Of a DNA stretch of 11,234 nt, positions 6,592 to 11,234 are shown one piece after another. The notes below the pieces were generated by a model. It saw nothing but the letters and a program-made list of their open reading frames with translations, was not told the DNA's origin and ran no database searches. The stretch comes from Methylomonas sp. GTDB lineage: Bacteria > Pseudomonadota > Gammaproteobacteria > Methylococcales > Methylomonadaceae. The first letter of the stretch is position 1. The number at the start of each line of letters is the position of its first letter. Location of the stretch: contig JALXCS010000232.1 of assembly GCA_026990815.1 (NCBI GenBank), positions 4,347-15,580 on the forward strand. Reading direction: 5' to 3'. The position numbers were made by a program, and so were the translations under genes.

Positions 6592-7419
6592 CTATTTCTG
6601 TTTACGTGATCTTACGATCATGCTATCTGTTCGCTTGTTTTTCCTGGTTTTATATCCTTTTGTAGGCATTCCCCATGGCGACACTGGATGCCGACCTCCG
6701 GATGTCCTGCCTTCACCCCCTCCATGAGGATGATCCACTGGGTTCATGACAACTCCACGAACGGTAGGTCGAATACCTCTCCATCTCGACGCTCCTGCTT
6801 TCCCTAAAGAAATCAAGTTTCTTTCTGAATTGGAAACCTCACCAATAACCGCTTTACAGTCGGCAAGCACTTTCCGCATTTCTCCGGATCTTAGTCTCAA
6901 CGTAACATTAGCACCTTCTTTTGCGACAAGCTGAGCTGAAGTTCCAGCGCTACGAGCTAACTGGGCACCTTTTCCAGGCTTTAATTCGATACAGTGTATT
7001 GCTGTACCTAATGGTATATTGCGCATTGGCATACAATTCCCAACTTTTACAGGAGTTGTTTCTGCTGCCAAAATTTCTTGGCCAACTTTAATACCCTTTG
7101 GTGCAATTACGTACTTCCTTCCGCCATCCTTGTATAAAACCAATGCAATATTTGCTGTTCTATTAGGATCATATTCAATACGCTCAACAACAGCTGGAAT
7201 ATCTGTTTTATTTCTTCTAAAATCAATAATCCTATAGCGCTGTTTATGCCCACCACCCACATGCCTAGTAGTTATGCGACCCTGATTATTACGACCACCA
7301 GATTTGTTTCCTTTATCCAACAACTTGGCATATGGTTTGCCTTTATGAAGATCCTCGTTTTTTATTCGTATTATGAACCTGGAACCTGGTGAGGTCGGTT
7401 TAGATTTTACAATAGCCAT
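6592..7419 (-). CDS. rplB: 50S ribosomal protein L2
   Basis: L2 is a primary 23S binder required for subunit association and for peptidyl transferase activity. The 275 residues contain the N-terminal KSGGRNNQGRITTRHVGGGH (39-58), the OB and SH3-like middle region (HCIELKPGKGAQLARSAGTS at 142-161), and the C-terminal extension reaching the active centre. That extension has VMNPVDHPHGGGEGRTSGG (224-242), with His230 next to the position of the catalytically important E. coli His229, and then PWGMPTKGYKTRKNK. A weak GGAA precedes the ATG in the 32-nt gap after rplW. The stop is TAG. Confidence 0.99.
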   Translation of the reverse strand: MAIVKSKPTSPGSRFIIRIKNEDLHKGKPYAKLLDKGNKSGGRNNQGRITTRHVGGGHKQRYRIIDFRRNKTDIPAVVERIEYDPNRTANIALVLYKDGGRKYVIAPKGIKVGQEILAAETTPVKVGNCMPMRNIPLGTAIHCIELKPGKGAQLARSAGTSAQLVAKEGANVTLRLRSGEMRKVLADCKAVIGEVSNSERNLISLGKAGASRWRGIRPTVRGVVMNPVDHPHGGGEGRTSGGRHPVSPWGMPTKGYKTRKNKRTDSMIVRSRKQK

Positions 7420-7451
7420 ATGTATTTCCGTTATGATTCTTAGTCAGTTAT

Positions 7452-7751
7452 TTATGCGGCCGAAAATTCAATATCGTGCCCAGGCTTAAGCTTAACATAA
7501 GCTTTTTTCCAGTCTTTTCTTTTACCCATCACACGACCAAATCTTTTCTTTTTTCCATTTACATTCAATACTCGAACTGCAGCAACTTCAACATCAAACA
7601 TCTGCTCCACAGCTGCACCCACCTGTTTTTTTGTTGCTTCTTTGCGGACTTTAAATACGAAAGTATTATTGTTTTCTGCACTTGACGTACTTTTTTCAGA
7701 AATAATTGGCGCTGTAATTATATTGCTCAATTTATTTTGATTTATACTCAT
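7452..7751 (-). CDS. rplW: 50S ribosomal protein L23
   Basis: L23 lies at the tunnel exit and is the docking site for trigger factor and the signal recognition particle. The 99 residues show APIISEKSTSSAENNNTFVF (14-33). Glu19 matches the docking glutamate of E. coli L23. Next come KKQVGAAVEQMFDVEV (41-56) and the basic loop NGKKKRFGRVMGKRKDWKKA (65-84), which inserts into the tunnel. The ATG overlaps the rplD stop (ATGA), with GAGGGG upstream inside rplD, so the pair is translationally coupled. Confidence 0.98.
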   Translation of the reverse strand: MSINQNKLSNIITAPIISEKSTSSAENNNTFVFKVRKEATKKQVGAAVEQMFDVEVAAVRVLNVNGKKKRFGRVMGKRKDWKKAYVKLKPGHDIEFSAA

Positions 7752-8368
7752 ATCAAATGCCCCTCGATTTTTTTAATTGCTCCAGTTGTCGCAATCACTT
7801 TATCTGCGGCTACTAACTGCAATGGATTAAATGCATCGGCAGTAGCAAGATTCACACTTGGAATATTTCGTGCGGCCAAATTTAAATTTTCATCGTCAAA
7901 TTCAGTGATAATCAATAGATTTTTTCCGTCAATCTCCTTGACCTTACTAAATAATTCTTTTGTTTTTGGCGATTTAGGCAATATATCGTTGCTTACAAAA
8001 AGTCTTTTTTGTCTCAACAATTCCGACACTATAGATTTAATGCCGTTTTTATACATTTTTTTATTCAGCTTTTGCTCGAATGATCTTGGTCTTGCCGCGA
8101 ATGTTACTCCACCAGTTCGCCACAAAGGACTTCGAGCAGTACCCGCTCTAGCTCTGCCCGTTCCCTTTTGACGATACGGCTTCTTGCCACCCCCGCTCAC
8201 ATCGGAACGATTTTTTTGCGCCTTTGTTCCAGCCCTTGCTCCAGCAAGAAAACTAGTAACCAATTGATGAACCAAAGCTTCGTTAAAACCACATCCAAAC
8301 ACGGCCTCTGAAACTTCAGTGCCCCCAGCCGAATCCTGTTCATTTAAAGTAGGTATTTGCAAACTCAT
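7748..8368 (-). CDS. rplD: 50S ribosomal protein L4
   Basis: L4 is an early assembly protein whose long loop reaches the tunnel constriction opposite L22. In E. coli it is also the feedback repressor of the S10 operon. The 206 residues include the loop region SDVSGGGKKPYRQKGTGRAR (55-74), then AGTARSPLWRTGG, all conserved. The C-terminal Rossmann-like half has KNLLIITEF and ends KKIEGHLI. The ATG follows rplC by only 3 nt, with AAAGGA inside the end of rplC. The target leader through which L4 acts in E. coli is not present here, since rpsJ follows tuf directly. Any autoregulation must work some other way. Confidence 0.98.
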   Translation of the reverse strand: MSLQIPTLNEQDSAGGTEVSEAVFGCGFNEALVHQLVTSFLAGARAGTKAQKNRSDVSGGGKKPYRQKGTGRARAGTARSPLWRTGGVTFAARPRSFEQKLNKKMYKNGIKSIVSELLRQKRLFVSNDILPKSPKTKELFSKVKEIDGKNLLIITEFDDENLNLAARNIPSVNLATADAFNPLQLVAADKVIATTGAIKKIEGHLI

Positions 8369-8371
8369 AAT

Positions 8372-9022
8372 CTAATCCTTTTTCTGTATCTTAACTGCCG
8401 GGGTAATTATCACGTCGCCACCTTTTGAGCCGGGAACAGCCCCCCTAACAAGTATAATATTTCTTTCCTTATCAATAGCATGTATGGTTAAATTTTGAAC
8501 TGTCTTTTTCTCAAACCCCATATGTCCAGCCATCTTTTTTCCTTTAAACACTCTCCCGGGAGTCTGACATTGCCCGATTGAACCTGGAGCCCGATGAGAC
8601 AATGAATTTCCGTGAGAAGCATCCTGCATTTTAAAATTATGCCTTTTCACTCCACCTGCAAAACCTTTCCCGATACTTGTTCCTTTTACATCGACTTTTT
8701 GGCCTTTCACAAAAACATCTAAAGTTAATTCTGCACCAACCTCAAGGTCTTCTCCCTCCCCTTGACCCAACCTGAATTCCCACAGCCCTCTACCAGCCGT
8801 TGTATTTGCAGCAGCAAAGTGCCCTGCTGCTGCCTTGTTAACACGTGAAGATTTTTTTTCACCCGCAGTAACCTGGACAGCCCGATACCCATCTTTATCT
8901 AGGGTTTTAATCTGTATTACTTTTATTGGGTCTATTTGCACTACCGTCACTGGTATTGAAGCTCCATTTTCTTCAAAAACCCGTGTCATGCCGTATTTAC
9001 GACCAACTAAACCTAATGACAT
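8372..9022 (-). CDS. rplC: 50S ribosomal protein L3
   Basis: L3 is one of the first proteins to bind 23S rRNA, and its loop reaches the peptidyl transferase centre. The 216 residues open MSLGLVGRKYGMTRVFEENG (1-20). The extended loop has FAGGVKRHNFKMQDASHGNS (121-140) and APGSIGQCQTPGRVFKGKKM (145-164). Gln153 aligns with the glutamine N5-methylated by PrmB in E. coli; the residue before it is Cys instead of Asn. AGAGGG precedes the ATG. rpsJ ends 32 nt earlier, and the TAG stop is 3 nt from rplD. Confidence 0.98.
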   Translation of the reverse strand: MSLGLVGRKYGMTRVFEENGASIPVTVVQIDPIKVIQIKTLDKDGYRAVQVTAGEKKSSRVNKAAAGHFAAANTTAGRGLWEFRLGQGEGEDLEVGAELTLDVFVKGQKVDVKGTSIGKGFAGGVKRHNFKMQDASHGNSLSHRAPGSIGQCQTPGRVFKGKKMAGHMGFEKKTVQNLTIHAIDKERNIILVRGAVPGSKGGDVIITPAVKIQKKD

Positions 9023-9054
9023 TTATTTACCCTCTATTTCCAATAGTTTATTTG

Positions 9055-9366
9055 TTAATTCAACTTAATCTGAACATCAACACCTGCCGCTAAATCCAGC
9101 TTCATTAATGCATCAACAGTCTTATCAGTTGGATCTACAATATCTAAAAGTCTTTTATAGGTTCTCAACTCATACTGGTCTCTTGCATCCTTGTTTACGT
9201 GTGGAGAAATTAAAACCGTAAATCTTTCTTTTTTAGTCGGCAACGGAATAGGGCCCTTGATTTGCGCTCCTGTCCTACGCGCAGTTTCCACAATTTCGCT
9301 AGCAGACTGATCAATCAACTTATGATCAAATGCTTTTAGTCGAATTCTGATAGTCTGTTTTGACAT
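9055..9366 (-). CDS. rpsJ: 30S ribosomal protein S10 (NusE)
   Basis: S10 is a head protein of the 30S and, as NusE, pairs with NusB in transcription antitermination and links NusG to the ribosome. The 103 residues contain TIRIRLKAFDHKLIDQSA (5-22), the GPIPLPTKKERFTVLISPHV block (38-57), and the exposed loop around NKDARDQYELRTYKR (58-72). In E. coli it opens its own operon behind a long regulated leader. Here its ATG is 6 nt from the tuf stop. Its only Shine-Dalgarno candidate, a weak TGAG, overlaps the last tuf codons, so expression is probably coupled to tuf. Confidence 0.98.
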   Translation of the reverse strand: MSKQTIRIRLKAFDHKLIDQSASEIVETARRTGAQIKGPIPLPTKKERFTVLISPHVNKDARDQYELRTYKRLLDIVDPTDKTVDALMKLDLAAGVDVQIKLN

Positions 9367-9372
9367 TGCTTA

Positions 9373-10563
9373 TCACTCAATAATTTTCGCAACAACACCC
9401 GCACCCACAGTGCGACCCCCTTCACGTACCGCAAATCGCAAACCCTCTTCCATGGCAATCGGTGCGATTAATTTCACTTCGACAGTAACATTATCTCCCG
9501 GCATTACCATTTCAACACCTTCCGGCAACTCAACAGCTCCAGTTACATCTGTTGTTCTAAAGTAAAACTGCGGACGATATCCATTAAAAAATGGCGTATG
9601 GCGCCCGCCCTCATCTTTTGATAAAACATAGATTTCTGCCTTGAAATGCGTGTGCGGGGTAATGGTACCCACATGCGCTAACACCTGTCCACGCTCTACT
9701 TCTTCACGCTTTGTACCTCGCAACAAAACTCCAACATTGTCACCTGCCTCGCCTTGGTCCAGTAGTTTACGAAACATTTCTACGCCGGTACACGTGGTTT
9801 TGGTAGTCTCTTTAATTCCAACAATTTCAATTTCTTCGCCAACCTTAATGATACCACGCTCAACACGACCGGTTACCACGGTTCCACGACCCGAGATTGA
9901 AAATACATCTTCGATTGGCATCAGGAAAGGCCCGTCAACCGCACGCTTTGGCTCGGGAATATAGGTATCCAGAGCCTCAACCAATTTGACCACCGATGGA
10001 ACCCCGATTTCGCTGTCATCACCTTCCAGCGCTTTTAATGCCGAACCTACAATAATTGGCGTATCATCACCCGGAAACTCATAGGCATCAAGCAGCTCTC
10101 TAACTTCCATTTCAACCAGCTCAATTAATTCTTCGTCATCCACCATATCGGCTTTGTTCAGATAAACCACTATATAGGGTACACCTACTTGCCTTGACAA
10201 CAGGATGTGTTCTCTCGTTTGTGGCATCGGGCCATCTGCAGCAGAGCAGACCAAAATCGCACCATCCATTTGTGCCGCCCCGGTAATCATATTCTTTACA
10301 TAGTCAGCGTGCCCAGGACAATCAACATGCGCATAGTGCCGCTTTTCTGACTCATACTCTACGTGCGATGTTGCAATAGTAATCCCACGCTCACGCTCTT
10401 CAGGTGCGTTGTCAATCTGATCAAAGGCTCGAGCCTCGCCACCCTGCTTTTCCGCCATTACTTTGGTTAACGCAGCTGTTAATGTTGTCTTGCCATGGTC
10501 TACATGACCTATCGTGCCAACATTCACGTGGGGTTTGGTTCGTTCAAATTTTTCTTTGGCCAT
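9373..10563 (-). CDS. tuf: Elongation factor Tu
   Basis: EF-Tu is the GTPase that carries aminoacyl-tRNA to the ribosomal A site. The 396 residues are complete. P-loop GHVDHGKT is at 19-26, switch I RGITI at 59-63, DCPGH at 81-85 with the catalytic His85, NKAD at 136-139 (E. coli has NKCD), and SAL at 174-176. Domains II and III follow, with GRGTVVTGRVERG (225-237), RGTKREEVERGQ and the C-terminal VGAGVVAKIIE. A strong AAGGAG lies 7 nt before the ATG. The upstream neighbours (tRNA-Tyr, Gly, Thr) are those of tufB, but the downstream neighbour (rpsJ) is that of tufA. GC is 47% over the sampled 9361-9960, above the adjacent ribosomal genes. Confidence 0.99.
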   Translation of the reverse strand: MAKEKFERTKPHVNVGTIGHVDHGKTTLTAALTKVMAEKQGGEARAFDQIDNAPEERERGITIATSHVEYESEKRHYAHVDCPGHADYVKNMITGAAQMDGAILVCSAADGPMPQTREHILLSRQVGVPYIVVYLNKADMVDDEELIELVEMEVRELLDAYEFPGDDTPIIVGSALKALEGDDSEIGVPSVVKLVEALDTYIPEPKRAVDGPFLMPIEDVFSISGRGTVVTGRVERGIIKVGEEIEIVGIKETTKTTCTGVEMFRKLLDQGEAGDNVGVLLRGTKREEVERGQVLAHVGTITPHTHFKAEIYVLSKDEGGRHTPFFNGYRPQFYFRTTDVTGAVELPEGVEMVMPGDNVTVEVKLIAPIAMEEGLRFAVREGGRTVGAGVVAKIIE

Positions 10564-10570
10564 ATAAATT

Positions 10571-10577
10571 ACTCCTT
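10571..10577 (-). promoter_or_regulatory. Strong ribosome binding site of tuf
   Basis: AAGGAGT is a near-perfect anti-Shine-Dalgarno complement, 7 nt before the tuf ATG. It is the best ribosome binding site I saw in the window, fitting EF-Tu as the most abundant product. The 42-nt spacer between tRNA-Thr and tuf contains no recognisable promoter. Confidence 0.75.
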
Positions 10578-10605
10578 AACTATCAACAAACATCACACTT
10601 AAAAC

Positions 10606-10681
<76 letters not shown>

Positions 10682-10694
10682 CAATATTAAAAAA

Positions 10695-10768
10695 TGGAGC
10701 GGGTGATGGGAATCGAACCCACGTAATCAGCTTGGAAGGCTGGAGTTCTACCATTGAACTACACCCGC
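10695..10768 (-). tRNA. tRNA-Gly(TCC)
   Basis: This is a 74-nt tRNA with acceptor stem GCGGGTG pairing with CACCCGC, T discriminator and encoded CCA. The T arm has GTGGG-TTCGATT-CCCAT, closing with a G-T pair. The anticodon loop CTTCCAA carries TCC, which reads GGA/GGG. The anticodon stem is CCAGC/GCTGA, so the outermost pair is C-A, a mismatch; E. coli glyT has TCAGC there. The rest of the cloverleaf is intact. It lies 13 nt upstream of tRNA-Thr and 19 nt downstream of tRNA-Tyr. Confidence 0.96.
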
Positions 10769-10787
10769 AGAGATTTTGAAAAAATGA

Positions 10788-10872
10788 TGGTGGAGGGGGG
10801 AGGATTCGAACCTCCGAAGGCGGAGCCGTCAGATTTACAGTCTGATCCCTTTGGCCACTCGGGAACCCCTCC
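10788..10872 (-). tRNA. tRNA-Tyr(GTA)
   Basis: This is an 85-nt class II tRNA. The acceptor stem GGAGGGG pairs fully with CCCCTCC, followed by the A discriminator and encoded CCA. The D arm is CCCGAGTGGCCAAAGGGA. The anticodon arm TCAGA-CTGTAAA-TCTGA carries GTA. A 13-nt variable arm with a GGC/GCC stem is followed by the T arm GGAGG-TTCGAAT-CCTCC. It is the first gene of the transcription unit, starting about ten bases after the predicted transcription start. Confidence 0.97.
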
Positions 10873-10888
10873 GTTTCTTAAACGCTGA

Positions 10889-10917
10889 ATTTTGATACAA
10901 ATTTCCTCTTCTGTCAA
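10889..10917 (-). promoter_or_regulatory. Sigma70-type promoter of the tRNA-tuf-ribosomal operon
   Basis: A perfect -35 box TTGACA (10912-10917) is followed by a 17-nt spacer and a -10 box CAAAAT (10889-10894; 4 of 6 to TATAAT). The predicted start is around 10881, leaving a leader of about ten bases before tRNA-Tyr. The bases after the -10 (TCAGCG) are moderately GC-rich, as in some stringently controlled stable-RNA promoters, but this is only suggestive. The sequence just upstream of -35 (AGATTTATT) is AT-rich. No other comparable promoter was found ahead of any gene in the window. Confidence 0.72.
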
Positions 10918-10927
10918 ATAAATCTGA

Positions 10928-11234
10928 CTAGAATTTCTTAGAATCTACCTTAGGAGACAACCGGGCCATGTGGGGTTCGTTGCAAAATGAACGAGAAATC
11001 GAATACAATTTTCGATCTTTTGAAGGGTATAGTGAAGCCACATCATCCGTAAAAAATCCCAAAGACCAGGACAATGCATATTCCAGAGCAAACCTGCCAC
11101 CTAATCTAGTGATGTCTGCCACCCTGATTGGGAGGTTGGTATAGCGAAATCGACGCAGGATAACACCACGGTATCCTAACAACCCTTTTTTCATGATCGT
11201 TAAGGGGGTTGAGATGCCAGCAAAGAGGTTATCC
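10928..11234 (-). CDS. Unrecognised protein, C-terminal part (runs off window)
   Basis: A minus-strand frame stays open for 101 codons from the window edge to a TAG, ending 10 nt before the -35 box of the tRNA promoter. An in-frame ATG at 11194 exists, but it has no clear Shine-Dalgarno and the frame continues upstream, so this is probably the tail of a longer gene. The translation is rich in Arg, Ser and Leu, with a short hydrophobic stretch (FALEYALSWSLGFF) and a basic end (SPKVDSKKF). I recognise no family. It does not look like the birA, coaX or murB products that often precede this tRNA cluster. GC is 44% over 10921-11220. It could also be a chance open frame, since a 58-codon frame opposes it on the other strand. 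Confidence 0.4.
   Translation of the reverse strand, partial: DNLFAGISTPLTIMKKGLLGYRGVILRRFRYTNLPIRVADITRLGGRFALEYALSWSLGFFTDDVASLYPSKDRKLYSISRSFCNEPHMARLSPKVDSKKF

Noticed and set aside
9641..9964. 107-codon plus-strand frame inside tuf
   Set aside because: It is the antisense shadow of a highly conserved EF-Tu segment, with no independent ribosome binding site or family resemblance. The other plus-strand frames across the operon are shadows of the same kind.
10926..10945. AGAA-T-TTCT inverted repeat and repeated TAGAAT just upstream of the promoter
   Set aside because: The arms are only four bases in AT-rich sequence with no T-tract, so it is neither a terminator nor a convincing operator.
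10968..11144. 58-codon plus-strand frame starting MWGSLQNERE, with TAGGAGA about ten bases upstream
   Set aside because: It overlaps the longer minus-strand frame, has no recognisable family, and is short enough to be chance. It is the main reason the minus frame is given low confidence.

Overview
The window holds one long leftward (minus-strand) ribosomal protein operon of a proteobacterium, most likely a gammaproteobacterium. The support is the tRNA-Tyr/Gly/Thr-tuf gene order, the 101-residue zinc-free S14, and EF-Tu and SecY sequences of gamma/beta type. I cannot name a genus. The ribosomal genes are AT-rich: 39% GC over the sampled 600 bases at 5281-5880.

From right to left, which is the direction of transcription: (1) 10928-11234 is the 3' end of an unrecognised open frame that runs off the window. 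(2) About 10889-10917 is a sigma70-type promoter with a perfect TTGACA. (3) 10606-10872 holds tRNA-Tyr(GTA), tRNA-Gly(TCC) and tRNA-Thr(GGT), all with encoded CCA. (4) 9373-10563 is tuf (EF-Tu). (5) 4386-9366 is the S10 set: rpsJ, rplC, rplD, rplW, rplB, rpsS, rplV, rpsC, rplP, rpmC, rpsQ. (6) 1-4353 is the spc set: rplN, rplX, rplE, rpsN, rpsH, rplF, rplR, rpsE, rpmD, rplO and the first 94 codons of secY.

The genes supply both ribosomal subunits, the factor that delivers aminoacyl-tRNA to the ribosome, three tRNAs, and the channel through which nascent membrane proteins leave. Spacers between protein genes are 36 nt or less and several genes overlap. No terminator and no strong internal promoter were seen, so everything from the tRNAs to secY may be one transcript. 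The usual S10/spc boundary is reduced to 32 nt.

I see no mobile element, CRISPR, phage gene or novel enzymatic system; most of the window is ordinary core genome. The points that deserve a second look are the hybrid tRNA-tuf-rpsJ junction (a tufB-type upstream joined to a tufA-type downstream), the GC step at tuf, the lack of any S10 leader, nine TAG stops among 22 complete genes, and a C-A mismatch in the tRNA-Gly anticodon stem.
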